NCBI RefSeq assembly: GCF_036010485.1
Contig: NZ_CP108568.1
Span: 558,001 to 622,000 of the forward strand
Source of the DNA: Streptomyces sp. NBC_01198
Lineage (GTDB): Bacteria > Actinomycetota > Actinomycetes > Streptomycetales > Streptomycetaceae
DNA: 64,000 nt
Reading direction: 5' to 3'
Shown: positions 8,833 to 17,013 of the stretch, piece by piece
Numbering within the stretch: the first letter of the stretch is position 1
Layout of the letters: each line of letters begins with the position of its first letter
Program-made: the position numbers and the translations under genes
The notes under the pieces: generated by a model
Told to the model about the DNA's origin: nothing
Databases searched by the model: none
What the model saw: the letters and a program-made list of their open reading frames with translations, nothing else

Positions 8833-9801
8833 TCACAGGGCGTCGCGCAGCGCCGGCAGCAGCGTCTTCTCCGCCCAGGCGAGGAACGGCGCCTGCTGGT
8901 CGCCGCCGACCTGGATCAGCGCGACCTCGTCGAAACCGGCGTCGACGTAGGGGCGCACCGCGTCCACGAACGCCTCGACGTCGTCCCCGCAGGGGATCGA
9001 CCGCGCGACGTCCTCGGGGCGGACGAACTGGGTGGCGCCGGCGAAACCGGCCGTCCCGGGGAGCTCTGAGTTCACCTTCCAGCTGCTGCCGAACCAGCGG
9101 AACTGGTCGTGGGCGCGGGCGATCGCGGCGTCGCGGTCGGTGTCGTAGCAGAGCGGCACCTGGCCGACGCGGGGCTTGCCCGCCCCGCCGTGCCGGTCGA
9201 ACGCCTCTATCAGCTCGCGCTTGGGCTCGGTGGCGATGACCAGGTCCGCGAGCCGCCCGGCCAGCGCGCAGGAGGTCTCGCCCGAGACGGCCACGCCGAT
9301 GGGCGGCGGCACGTCGGGCAGGTCCCACAGCCGGGCGCCGCGGGCCTCGAAGTACCGGCCCCGGCGGTCGAGCTCGGCTCCTGACAGCAGGTCCCTGATG
9401 ATCTCCACCGCCTCCTCCAGCTTCTCCAGCCGGACCGGCGCCGGCGGCCAGCCGCCGCCCACCACGTGCTCGTTGAGGTTCTCCCCCGAACCCAGGCCCA
9501 GCCGGAAGCGGCCCTCGGAGAGCTGCTGCACCGTCGCGGCCTTCTGGGCGACCACCACCGGATGGTAACGGGTGGTCGGACACGTCACGTACGTCATCAG
9601 CGGTATCCGCTCGGTGGCCTGCGCCGCGGCGCCGAGCACGCTCCAGGCGTAGGGCGCGTGGCCCTGCGTGTCCAGCCAGGGGAAGTAGTGGTCGGAGGTG
9701 ACGGAGAAGTCGAAGCCCGCCCGCTCGGCGCCGACGACGTGGTCGACGAGGTCGCGCGGGCCGGCCTGCTCGGTCATCATCGTGTATCCGATTTGCACCA
9801 T
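8833..9801 (-). CDS. F420-dependent LLM-class oxidoreductase (G6PDH-related family)
   Basis: 322 aa luciferase-like monooxygenase fold, TIM barrel. It starts VQIGYTMMTEQAGPRDLVDH, the opening of the F420-dependent TIGR03557-type subfamily, and has SDHYFPWLDTQGHAPYAW, TTRYHPVVVAQKAATV and GSGENLNEHVVG, where the last binds coenzyme F420. Enzymes of this group oxidise or reduce a small substrate with F420; the substrate is unknown. The internal ATG was chosen over two upstream ones since the family begins there and AAGGCGG precedes it. It stands alone, 55 bp from the end of the ligase operon. Confidence 0.85.
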   Translation of the reverse strand: MVQIGYTMMTEQAGPRDLVDHVVGAERAGFDFSVTSDHYFPWLDTQGHAPYAWSVLGAAAQATERIPLMTYVTCPTTRYHPVVVAQKAATVQQLSEGRFRLGLGSGENLNEHVVGGGWPPAPVRLEKLEEAVEIIRDLLSGAELDRRGRYFEARGARLWDLPDVPPPIGVAVSGETSCALAGRLADLVIATEPKRELIEAFDRHGGAGKPRVGQVPLCYDTDRDAAIARAHDQFRWFGSSWKVNSELPGTAGFAGATQFVRPEDVARSIPCGDDVEAFVDAVRPYVDAGFDEVALIQVGGDQQAPFLAWAEKTLLPALRDAL

Positions 9802-9856
9802 GATGACCGCCTTACCGGTCATCGCGGGGCGAAACCCGCCCCGCCCGCCGGTCAGG

Positions 9857-10783
9857 TCATGACAGGCCGGCCTCCTTGCGCAGCGCGGCCAGCCGGCGGC
9901 GGGCCGGGCCCAGCGAGCGGCCACGCGGCGCCCCGCGCCACGGATCGGTCTTCAGCAGGTCCTCGACGGTGGCGACGGTCCAGCGCCTGGCGGTCAGCTC
10001 CGGGTCCTCGATGTCGTCCCAGGCGATCGGCGCCGCGACGGGCGCGCCGGCCAGCGGGCGGACGGAGTAGGGGGCGACGGCCGTCTGGCCGTACCCGTTG
10101 CGCTGCACGTCCAGATACAGCCGGCCGCGGCGGGCGTCCTTGCGCGCCTCGGCCGAGAGGCTGTCCGGGTGCCTGGCGGCCAGCAGTTCCGCGGCGTCAC
10201 GGGCGAACGCGCGGACGTCGTCGAAGCCGGCCGCGGCGTCCAGCGGGATCACGATGTGCACCCCGCTCGACCCGGTCGTCATCACCGTGGACGGCAGCTC
10301 CAGCTCACCGAGCAGGCCGCGCACCCGCACCGCGGCGCTGCGGACCGGTGCGAAGTCGTCGTGCGGCGGGTCCAGGTCGATGACCAGCCGGTCCGGCCGG
10401 TCGGCGTGGTCCGCGCGGGACAGGAAGCGGTGCAGCGTCACGCACGCCTGGTCCGCCAGGTACATCAGCGTCGGGGTGTCGTCGCACACGGTGTAGGTGA
10501 CCGTGCCGCCCTCCTTGGGGAGTTCGACCCGGTGCACCCATTCCGGCACGTGGGCGGGCGTGTCCTTCTGGTAGAAACCGTGCTCGCCGATCCCGCCCGG
10601 CCGGCGCTCCAGCGTCAGCGGCCGGGCGCGCAGGTGCGGCAGCATCCGGCGGGCGACGGTCCGGTAGTACGCGGCCAGGTCGGCCTTCGTCAGACCGTCG
10701 TCGGGGAAGAGCACCTTGCCGGGACGGTTGATCCGCACCGAGCGGCCGCCGGTGCGGATCGTGGTGTACGGGGTCTCGCTCAT
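9857..10783 (-). CDS. LigD polymerase domain as a separate protein (NHEJ primase-polymerase)
   Basis: 308 aa, matching the LigD POL (archaeo-eukaryotic primase-like) domain. Visible motifs: PGKVLFPDDGLTKADL near the N-terminus, ERRPGGIGEHGFYQKDTP, the metal-binding VIDLDPPHDDF and SSGVHIVIPL. The enzyme adds nucleotides or ribonucleotides at double-strand break ends during non-homologous end joining. Its ATG lies 2 bp beyond the stop of the ligase gene, so the three genes form one operon in the order phosphoesterase, ligase, polymerase. In many bacteria these are domains of a single LigD. No Ku gene is present in the window. Confidence 0.92.
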   Translation of the reverse strand: MSETPYTTIRTGGRSVRINRPGKVLFPDDGLTKADLAAYYRTVARRMLPHLRARPLTLERRPGGIGEHGFYQKDTPAHVPEWVHRVELPKEGGTVTYTVCDDTPTLMYLADQACVTLHRFLSRADHADRPDRLVIDLDPPHDDFAPVRSAAVRVRGLLGELELPSTVMTTGSSGVHIVIPLDAAAGFDDVRAFARDAAELLAARHPDSLSAEARKDARRGRLYLDVQRNGYGQTAVAPYSVRPLAGAPVAAPIAWDDIEDPELTARRWTVATVEDLLKTDPWRGAPRGRSLGPARRRLAALRKEAGLS

Positions 10784-10785
10784 CG

Positions 10786-11799
10786 TCAGGGCCTCCTGGC
10801 CGGCGTCTCGCGGGTGACCTCCGCGGCGGACTTGTCCTCGCGCAGGCCGAGATAGCGGGGATGGCGCAGCCGGCCGTCCCGGGTCCACTCGGTGAAGCCG
10901 ACCTGCACGACGAGTTCGGGCCGCACCCAGTGCGCGCCCCGCTCCCTCACCGCGTCCTTGAAGGGTGAGCGGCCCGTCTCCAGCGCCTCCAGCCGGCTGT
11001 GCAGCGCCCGCAGGGTCCGGGTGTCGTAGCCGGTGCCGACCTTGCCCGCGTAGCGCAGCCCGCCGTCCTGCTGGTAGCCGACCAGCAGTGCTCCGAAGCC
11101 GATACGGCTGCCCGCGGGCTCGGTGAAGCCGCCGACGACCAGCTCCTGCCCGGCCGCGCACTTGAGCTTGAGCCAGTTGGGCGAGCGGCGGTGCGCGTAC
11201 GGCGCTCCTGCCCGCTTGGCGATCAGCCCCTCCCAGCCCCAGGCGCACGCCTGGTCGAGGAGTTCCTGGCCGCCGTGGTTGCGGTGCGGCGTGAAGCGCA
11301 GCGGCGCGCGGAAGTCCAGGGTGTCCCGCAGCAGCGTCTTGCGCAGCCGCTGCGGCAGCCCGGTGGTGTCAAGGCCGCCGAGCCGCAGCAGGTCGAAGAG
11401 GTAGTAGGTGACGACGACACCGCTGGCGCGTACGGCGGCCGGGGCGGTCAGGCCGCTGCGCTGCTGGAGGCGGGCGAAGTCGGTGCGGCCGCGGTGCAGC
11501 GCCACCAGCTCGCCGTCCACCACGAAGTCCCCGCTCGGCTGCGCGGCAAGCGCCTCGGCCACCTCCGGGTAGGTGGCGTTCAGCCGCACGCCGGTGCGGG
11601 ACCACAGTTCCACCTGCCCGTTCTCGCGGGAGGCGAGCAGCCGGACGCCGTCCAGCTTCCGCTCGAAGATCCAGTCCTCGCCGAAGTCCCTGCGGTCGCT
11701 GAGCTGCGCCAGCATCGGCTCGCCGGGGTCGGCCGCCGCGGGCCGCAGCAGGCCGCGCTGGCGTTCCGGCAGCCGGGCCAGCACGTCGTCGGGCGTCAT
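10786..11799 (-). CDS. ATP-dependent DNA ligase (LigD ligase domain as a separate protein)
   Basis: 337 aa. Adenylation motif I is KLDGVR with the nucleotidyl-accepting lysine at about residue 48; other motifs are FVVDGELVAL (III), EGLIAKR (IV) and WLKLKC (V), followed by an OB-fold domain with GFTEPAGSRIGFGALLVGY. It seals 3'-OH/5'-phosphate ends with ATP. The start overlaps the stop of the upstream phosphoesterase gene by 4 bp (ATGA), showing translational coupling. Length is that of a stand-alone ligase core rather than fused LigD (about 750-850 aa). Confidence 0.94.
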   Translation of the reverse strand: MTPDDVLARLPERQRGLLRPAAADPGEPMLAQLSDRRDFGEDWIFERKLDGVRLLASRENGQVELWSRTGVRLNATYPEVAEALAAQPSGDFVVDGELVALHRGRTDFARLQQRSGLTAPAAVRASGVVVTYYLFDLLRLGGLDTTGLPQRLRKTLLRDTLDFRAPLRFTPHRNHGGQELLDQACAWGWEGLIAKRAGAPYAHRRSPNWLKLKCAAGQELVVGGFTEPAGSRIGFGALLVGYQQDGGLRYAGKVGTGYDTRTLRALHSRLEALETGRSPFKDAVRERGAHWVRPELVVQVGFTEWTRDGRLRHPRYLGLREDKSAAEVTRETPARRP

Positions 11800-12458
11800 G
11801 CCGGGCGCCCGTCGTCCGAGGCCGACCAGGTGTCCGCCTCGCCGGCCTCGGCCGCCGCCCTGACCTGCCCGAGGGTGTGGCCGCTGAGCGCGGACCTGGC
11901 CCGCCGCGGGTCGGGGGTCGGGTGCCGCGAGGCCTGCGCGTCCGCGTGCTTGACCAGCAGCCAGGCCTCCCCGCCGGGCGCGTCGGAGCCGCGGAAACGG
12001 GTCAGCGAGTAGCCGCCGTGCAACTTGTGCCCGTGGAGGCGGAAGGACACATGGCCCCTGCGCACCGCCTCCGCGACGGGCACCGGGGCGCCGCGGCGGT
12101 CAGTGGTGAGATTCAGGTAGCTGCCCTCGTCCCAGACGATGACGGCGCCCGCACCGTACTCCCCCGCGGCGATCGCGCCCTCGAAGTCGCGGTAGTCCAT
12201 CGGGTGGTCCTCGGTCGGCATCGCCAGCCGCTTGACGTGCGGGTCGTCGGACGGGCCCTTCGGCACCGCCCAGGACTTCAGCACGCCCTCCGCCTCCATC
12301 CGGAAGTCGAAGTGCATGCTCGTCGCGTCGTGGATCTGCACCACGAAGGACGGCTGCCCGTCGCCCCCGGCGGCGCCGCCCGCGCGCCCCTCGGGTTCGT
12401 GCGTCCTGGTGAAGTCCCGCCGACGGTGGTAGTCGGCCAGGGTGTCCTTGGCGGCCAT
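11796..12458 (-). CDS. LigD 3'-phosphoesterase domain as a separate protein
   Basis: 220 aa. The family signature appears as VVQIHDATSMHFDFRM (H-D-A-x3-H-x-D-F-R), then LKSWAVPKGPS, EDHPMDYRDFEG and GGEAWLLVKH. It trims 3'-phosphates and ribonucleotides from break ends. First gene of the end-joining operon, so the operon order copies the domain order PE-LIG-POL of Pseudomonas-type LigD, not the POL-PE-LIG of mycobacteria. The C-terminal 45 residues after LLVKH are low-complexity and probably disordered. Confidence 0.9.
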   Translation of the reverse strand: MAAKDTLADYHRRRDFTRTHEPEGRAGGAAGGDGQPSFVVQIHDATSMHFDFRMEAEGVLKSWAVPKGPSDDPHVKRLAMPTEDHPMDYRDFEGAIAAGEYGAGAVIVWDEGSYLNLTTDRRGAPVPVAEAVRRGHVSFRLHGHKLHGGYSLTRFRGSDAPGGEAWLLVKHADAQASRHPTPDPRRARSALSGHTLGQVRAAAEAGEADTWSASDDGRPA

Positions 12459-12532
12459 GGCGACCTCCTCGCGCCGGTCTCCGGCTCGTGGCCCGCTCTC
12501 CTTCGGCGGCTACCCGGGCCGCCCGCGGCTAT

Positions 12533-12574
12533 CCGTACCCGGTCGCGGCACGCGCGGCCGCGACCCGGGTACGG
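12533..12574 (-). terminator. Stem-loop terminator after the gvpY/gvpZ-like operon
   Basis: Arms of 16 and 17 bases pair with one bulge around a short loop, six bases past the stop codon at 12580. It separates this operon from the end-joining operon starting at 12458. Confidence 0.65.
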
Positions 12575-12579
12575 GCGGG

Positions 12580-13662
12580 TCAGCGGGCGTGGCGCCGGGA
12601 GGCTCCCGTGCGGTGCGGCGACGGGCTCGGACGGCGCGGCCGCCGGCGCGGAGGGCTGGTGTGCTCGGGCGCGCGCTCCGGCTTCGCCCCGGATTCGGCC
12701 GGCGGCGCGTCCGCTGCCTTGTCCTCGGCGGTGTCCTGCGCCTTGTCTCCGACGTCGTCCGCGGTGTCCTGCGCCTTGCCGGCCGCGTCGTCCGCGGTGT
12801 CCTCGGCCTTGTCCCCGGCGTCGTCCGCCGTGTCCTCGGCCGTCCCGGCGGCGTCGTCGGCCGTCGTGGTCGCCGTCGCGCTGATGTCCTTGACGGCACC
12901 GTCAGCCGTGGAGGAGGCCTCGGACGCGGTGCCCTGGACGGCGTCACCCGCCGCGGACCCGGCACTGTCGGCGACATCGCCGACGTCCTTGGCCGCCTCA
13001 CCGGCACCGGACCCGACGTCCTTGGCCGCCTCACCAGCACCCGAGCCGACCTCTTCCGCCGCCTTGCCCGCGCCTTCGCCGACGTCCTTGGCCGCCTCAC
13101 CAGCACCCGAGCCGACCTCCTCCACCGCCTTGCCCGCGCCTTCGCCGACGTCCTGGACCGCGTCCCCGGCGCCGGAACCGACCTCCTCCACCGCCTTGCC
13201 GGCGCCCTCGCCGACGTCCTCGACGGCCTCACCGGCGCCGCTGCCGATCTCGCCGACCGCGTGCCCCGTGCCCTCGCCGACCGACTGGACCGCCTCGCCG
13301 ACGGGCCGGGTGATCTGTTCGAGGATCTGCGGGTTGTGGTCGATCGTGCGCAGCACGGTGCCGACGATCTCGGCGACGTTGTCCAGGCGCACCTTGAGCA
13401 GGGCCTGCGCCTGGACGCCGGTGATGTCGAGCTGGACCCGGCCCAGCACGACATCCACCCCGACGTCGAGTTTGAGCAGGTCGAGCACTTCGGCGTGGAG
13501 TGCCACCCGGGCACGCAGATCCTGGACGTCGAGATCGATCTCGTCGACGTGCAGGTCCTGGACGTCGAGCAGCACATCCGGTTCGGTGCTCGGCTTACGG
13601 GCATCCGACGGCACTGCCAGCTCGCCGTCCTGCCGTTCGTCCACTGTCCTGTCACCGTCCAT
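12580..13662 (-). CDS. Repeat-containing protein of the gvpY/gvpZ-like operon
   Basis: 360 aa in three parts. Residues 25-120 are ordered: LLDVQDLHVDEIDLDVQDLR, then LKLDVGVDVVLGRVQLDITG and a VRLDNVAEIVGTVLRTID helix. Residues 125-235 hold about eight copies of an amphipathic 14-15-residue unit such as VGEGAGKAVEEVGSGAGEA, alternating between charged and Gly/Ala-rich halves. The rest is Ala/Asp/Thr-rich (DTADDAGDKAEDTADDA) and ends in a basic, Pro-rich tail. The ordered part recalls hypothetical proteins seen near streptomycete gas vesicle clusters. Two bases separate its start from the previous stop. The repeats resemble LEA/apolipoprotein-type surface helices; function unknown. Confidence 0.78.
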   Translation of the reverse strand: MDGDRTVDERQDGELAVPSDARKPSTEPDVLLDVQDLHVDEIDLDVQDLRARVALHAEVLDLLKLDVGVDVVLGRVQLDITGVQAQALLKVRLDNVAEIVGTVLRTIDHNPQILEQITRPVGEAVQSVGEGTGHAVGEIGSGAGEAVEDVGEGAGKAVEEVGSGAGDAVQDVGEGAGKAVEEVGSGAGEAAKDVGEGAGKAAEEVGSGAGEAAKDVGSGAGEAAKDVGDVADSAGSAAGDAVQGTASEASSTADGAVKDISATATTTADDAAGTAEDTADDAGDKAEDTADDAAGKAQDTADDVGDKAQDTAEDKAADAPPAESGAKPERAPEHTSPPRRRPRRPSPSPHRTGASRRHAR

Positions 13663-13664
13663 GG

Positions 13665-14618
13665 TCAGCCGGCCTCTTCGTATGCCTCGTCGTCCTCGTC
13701 AAGGTCTTCCTCCTCCTCGCCGTCCTCCCCTTCGTCCTCCTCCGCTTCCTCTTCCTCGATGGCGTCCTCGTGGCTCTTCACGACCTCGCCGTCGCGGATC
13801 TCGCCGCGCCAGCCCTCGGCCTCCTCCTCGGAGAAGGTCACGTACCGCTGGAAGTTCTTGAAGTCCAGGCGTGCCCGGCGGCCCTGGGTGCGCCAGATGT
13901 TGCCGGTCTTCTCCACGAACCCGCTCGGTTTGTAGACGAGGACGAGGATGATCCGGGTGAGCGTCGGAGTGATCTCGTGGAAGCTGACGGCACCCTGCGT
14001 GGTGCCTGCGGTGCCTTCGGTCGTCCAGACGATGCGGTCATCAGGAAGTTGCTCCTGGACGGTCGCCTTCCACGACCTGGTCGACGGGCCGATCTTGACC
14101 GTCCACTCGCTGGTGGCCTCGTCGCCGCGCTCCGCTTGCCGCACGCTCTTGGTGAAGCCGCTGAAGTTCTCGTATTCGGTCCAGTGGTCGTAGGCGGTAC
14201 GCAGCGGGACCCCGACGTCCATGGTCTCGACGATGTTCGTGGCTTTGCTGTCGCCCGACAGGTCGCCGCCGCCCGAGCCGCCGCCGCCGTCGCCGCCGTC
14301 CGAGTCGCCTGAATCGAGTCCGGGAACGGCATCCTTGATCTTCCCGGTGACCCCGCTCTTGAGCTCCTCGCCCTTCTCGGCGGCGATCGCCTTGGCGGGC
14401 GACTCGCCGTGCAGGACCCGGCTGGCGGCCTTCGGGACGGCGCCGCTGTCCTCGTCGACGTCCAGCATCTTGTCCGTCGCGTCGGCCAGCCGGCTGCCGG
14501 CCTTGCGCGCGGCCTGCTTGGCCCGTGCGCTCAGATACTGGCCGACCTCCCGCTTCAACAGGCTCAGTGGGCTGGAATCGGTTCCCTTGGACTTCTGGTC
14601 GGACGCCATGTCGGTCAC
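13665..14618 (-). CDS. SRPBCC protein of the gas-vesicle-cluster type (gvpZ-like)
   Basis: 317 aa. The N-terminal 100 residues are helical and charged (LKREVGQYLSARAKQAARKA), followed by a Gly/Ser/Asp linker, then an SRPBCC (START/Bet v 1-like) ligand-binding domain with TMDVGVPLRTAYDHWTEYEN, KIGPSTRSWKATVQEQ, PDDRIVWTTEG and GNIWRTQGRRARLDFKNFQR. The end is a long run of Glu and Asp. This exact architecture is the SRPBCC protein found inside streptomycete gas vesicle clusters (gvpZ-type, name from memory). Here no gvpA, gvpJ, gvpK or other structural gene is near. Its start overlaps the preceding stop by 4 bp. Confidence 0.85.
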   Translation of the reverse strand: MTDMASDQKSKGTDSSPLSLLKREVGQYLSARAKQAARKAGSRLADATDKMLDVDEDSGAVPKAASRVLHGESPAKAIAAEKGEELKSGVTGKIKDAVPGLDSGDSDGGDGGGGSGGGDLSGDSKATNIVETMDVGVPLRTAYDHWTEYENFSGFTKSVRQAERGDEATSEWTVKIGPSTRSWKATVQEQLPDDRIVWTTEGTAGTTQGAVSFHEITPTLTRIILVLVYKPSGFVEKTGNIWRTQGRRARLDFKNFQRYVTFSEEEAEGWRGEIRDGEVVKSHEDAIEEEEAEEDEGEDGEEEEDLDEDDEAYEEAG

Positions 14619-15370
14619 CTCTCCCGGCGGGTACGCGGAGTTGCCTTCTTGGTGGGCTGGCTCTTCTTCGCGGTCGTCGTCCTGGCGGAGGACCGGCCGG
14701 ACGGTGCCTTGGCCGGCGGCGGCTTCTCGGGCGCCGCCCGCTTCTTCGCTGCGGGCTTCCTGGCGGCCGACTGCCGCGCGGGCGCGTCGCCGACCGGTGC
14801 CTTCTTGCGCGGCGCGCTCCGCTCGGCGGCCTTCCCGGCGGCGCGCTTGCGCGCGGGCGCCGGCTCTTGCGGCTCGTCGTCCTCGTCCGCACCGGCGTCG
14901 GCGTCAGCGTCGTCGGCGTCGTCCGCGTCGGCGTCGGCGGCGTCGTCGGCGGCGTCTTCGTCCTCGTCCGCCTGATCCTCGTCCTCCGCGTCGGCGCCGT
15001 CGTCGTCCTCCTCGTCCTCGGGAGGACCGTCGCTCAGGCCGAGCGTGCGTTCGTGCAGCGCGCCGGCCAGTGCCGACAGGCCGCGGTTGGTGACGGAGGA
15101 CGCGGCCCGGCCGATACGGCCGCGGCTCTCCTTGCCGCCGCCCTCGTCAGCGCCGTCGTTCCCGTCCTCGTCATCGTCGCCGCCGCCCCTGAGGGACGCC
15201 GGCACCCCGGGAAGCTTGCGCAGGCCGCCCGCGACGATCGAGCCCGGCCGCAGGCCCCGGCCGGCCAGCACCGCCGCGGCGGTGAGAGCCAGCTGGCCCT
15301 TCTTCCCGCGGCCGAGCAGGTAGCCTCCGGCCACGGCCGCGGCCAAACCGAGGTTCTTCGGTTCGCCCAT
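14615..15370 (-). CDS. gvpY-like protein with acidic and basic low-complexity blocks
   Basis: 251 aa, first gene of the trio. The N-terminus PKNLGLAAAVAGGYLLGRGK and GQLALTAAAVLAGRGLRPGS form a hydrophobic hairpin typical of the proteins that sit beside gvpG in streptomycete gas vesicle clusters and are often mislabelled DNA primase. After residue 100 comes an Asp/Glu/Ala block (about 120-165), then a Lys/Arg/Ala/Pro-rich tail like a linker histone. The segregated negative and positive blocks make it a strong polyampholyte. Probably membrane- or surface-associated through its N-terminus. Role unknown. Confidence 0.78.
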   Translation of the reverse strand: MGEPKNLGLAAAVAGGYLLGRGKKGQLALTAAAVLAGRGLRPGSIVAGGLRKLPGVPASLRGGGDDDEDGNDGADEGGGKESRGRIGRAASSVTNRGLSALAGALHERTLGLSDGPPEDEEDDDGADAEDEDQADEDEDAADDAADADADDADDADADAGADEDDEPQEPAPARKRAAGKAAERSAPRKKAPVGDAPARQSAARKPAAKKRAAPEKPPPAKAPSGRSSARTTTAKKSQPTKKATPRTRRER

Positions 15371-15760
15371 CACACTTCGCCTTCTCACTGTCGAGTGCGC
15401 GTGTTCACAACAGGTACGGCACCGGTGGGGAGCCGTCGGACGCGGCGGCCCGCGACACCGCCACCTCTGCCGGGCAGCAGTCGTCTGGCCCCACGGCCGG
15501 GCAACACTCGCGTCGCGCGTCGGGGACCACGTGGACATTTCACCTGCTCGCTCCACTTCCCAGTCTTCGTCCACTTTCGCGGAACCGCATCTGGAGGGAT
15601 TCGCGTGTTCCCTGGTGTGCGGGCCCGGCGCGGCGTCCAACGCCGACCGGGCCTCGGGGGGATGCGGTCGTGCCGGTACCTGGGGCGGGATCGGGCGGGC
15701 CTGCGCCTCTCCGGATTCGTCGCACGAGCCAGGGAGTTGCCGGAGATGGGGGAGATCACG
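15371..15760. other. Divergent intergenic region, 390 bp
   Basis: Separates the minus-strand gvpY-like operon from the plus-strand secreted protein. It must hold both promoters. The middle (about 15530-15600) is the least GC-rich part and has related copies GTGGACATTTC and GTCCACTTTC about 40 bp apart; no convincing promoter or gene was seen. Confidence 0.5.
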
Positions 15761-16912
15761 ATGACGGTAGTACGGGGGCTCGCCGGGACGCTGGCGGGAG
15801 TCGGGGTCGGCGCGATGGCGCTGAGCGGGCAGGCCGCGGCGGCGTCCGGCGGGGGCGGGACGTGGCTGGAGACGTCGACGGGGCAGGTGTCGGTGATGAC
15901 CGTGGCCCAGCCGACCTCCACGGTCACCTGGGCTGCGGGCGCCGAGGTGCACACCGACCCGGACGAGGGGACCACCGGGTTCACGCCCACGGTCTACGAG
16001 CGCGACCTCGGCGGGAGCGGCGGGTGGCGGCAGCTGCCGCTGCGCGGCGCGGACAAGTGGAACAGCAGGATCAACGACATCGCCACGGCCGCGGACGGCT
16101 CGGCGTTCTTCGTCGGCGACGAGGGGCAGGACGGGCAGGGCATCCTGGTCGGGCGCTACGTCTCCGGTGCCTGGAAGCTGGCGGCCGACAAGGGCCTGCC
16201 CGCGGGGGTCTTCGAGGCGAGCCTGCTGTCGGTCAGCGCCGCCTCCGGCAGCGACGCCTGGGCGGTGGGCCAGGGCTACGACCAGGACACCTACGCCCCG
16301 GTGCCGGTCGTGCAGCACTGGAACGGGAAGCGGTGGCGCTCGGTGCAGATCCCGGGATCGGCGGGCTGGACCCTGAACCAGGTCTCCGAGCTGGCACCCG
16401 ACGACGTCTGGGCGGTCGGCGTGGACGAGGGCACCGGCCAGTCCGTCGCGGTGCACTGGAACGGGCACCGGTGGACGCGGACCCCGACCCCGGTGTTCGC
16501 CGACTCGGCGATCCTCTTCGACATCGCCGCCCGCACCCCGCAGGACGTGTGGGCGGTGGGCTGGTCACGCGACACCGACAAGCAGCGCCCGGCGGGGCTG
16601 GCGCTGCACTGGGACGGCACGACCTGGACCCAGGTGCCGCTGCCCAGGGGGACCTTCTCGCTGCAGGCCGCGGCTCTGCGTCCGCACGGCGGGTTGGCTG
16701 TCGTGGGCGGCAACGACGACGGGGCGGTGGGGCTGAGCTGGACCCCCGCGGCCGGCTGGCAGTCCCTCGGCCTGCCGGAGAACGACCCGCAGCTCCCCCT
16801 GGGCGCCAGCTCGGTGGCCTCCTCGGGCGCCCATCTCACGGTGGGCGGCTGGCACTACGTCTCCAGCGACGAGGGCGACACCTTCGCCAACGGCACCATC
16901 CTGACCAGGTAG
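15761..16912 (+). CDS. Secreted beta-propeller-like protein with DVWAVG repeats
   Basis: 383 aa from the ATG preceded by GGGGAG (an ATG five codons upstream is also open). Sec signal peptide: hydrophobic LAGTLAGVGVGAMALSGQA, cut near AAA. The mature part has at least three copies of a blade-like motif, SDAWAVGQGY, DDVWAVGVDE and QDVWAVGWSR, each followed by VxHWNGxxW-type strands (VVQHWNGKRW, AVHWNGHRW, ALHWDGTTW). This pattern is typical of secreted streptomycete propeller proteins of unknown role, perhaps carbohydrate binding. No catalytic motif. A perfect terminator follows. Confidence 0.78.
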   Translation: MTVVRGLAGTLAGVGVGAMALSGQAAAASGGGGTWLETSTGQVSVMTVAQPTSTVTWAAGAEVHTDPDEGTTGFTPTVYERDLGGSGGWRQLPLRGADKWNSRINDIATAADGSAFFVGDEGQDGQGILVGRYVSGAWKLAADKGLPAGVFEASLLSVSAASGSDAWAVGQGYDQDTYAPVPVVQHWNGKRWRSVQIPGSAGWTLNQVSELAPDDVWAVGVDEGTGQSVAVHWNGHRWTRTPTPVFADSAILFDIAARTPQDVWAVGWSRDTDKQRPAGLALHWDGTTWTQVPLPRGTFSLQAAALRPHGGLAVVGGNDDGAVGLSWTPAAGWQSLGLPENDPQLPLGASSVASSGAHLTVGGWHYVSSDEGDTFANGTILTR

Positions 16913-16919
16913 GACACCC

Positions 16920-16957
16920 GGGACGGCCGGGCCGCACCCGCGCGGCCCGGCCGTCCC
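16920..16957. terminator. Bidirectional terminator between convergent genes
   Basis: Perfect 16-bp GC-rich arms around the loop ACCCGC, 7 bp after the secreted-protein stop and upstream of the end of the oppositely oriented epimerase gene. Confidence 0.8.
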
Positions 16958-17013
16958 GCCCAGGTCAGGACCCCGGGACCTTCCGCGTCAGCGCGCGGGT
17001 GCCGCGCCCGCCG

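Noticed and set aside
12510..13655. 381-codon frame overlapping the repeat protein
   Set aside because: Thr/Arg-rich out-of-frame reading of the same repeats; the frame used has ordered N-terminal sequence and fits the operon spacing.
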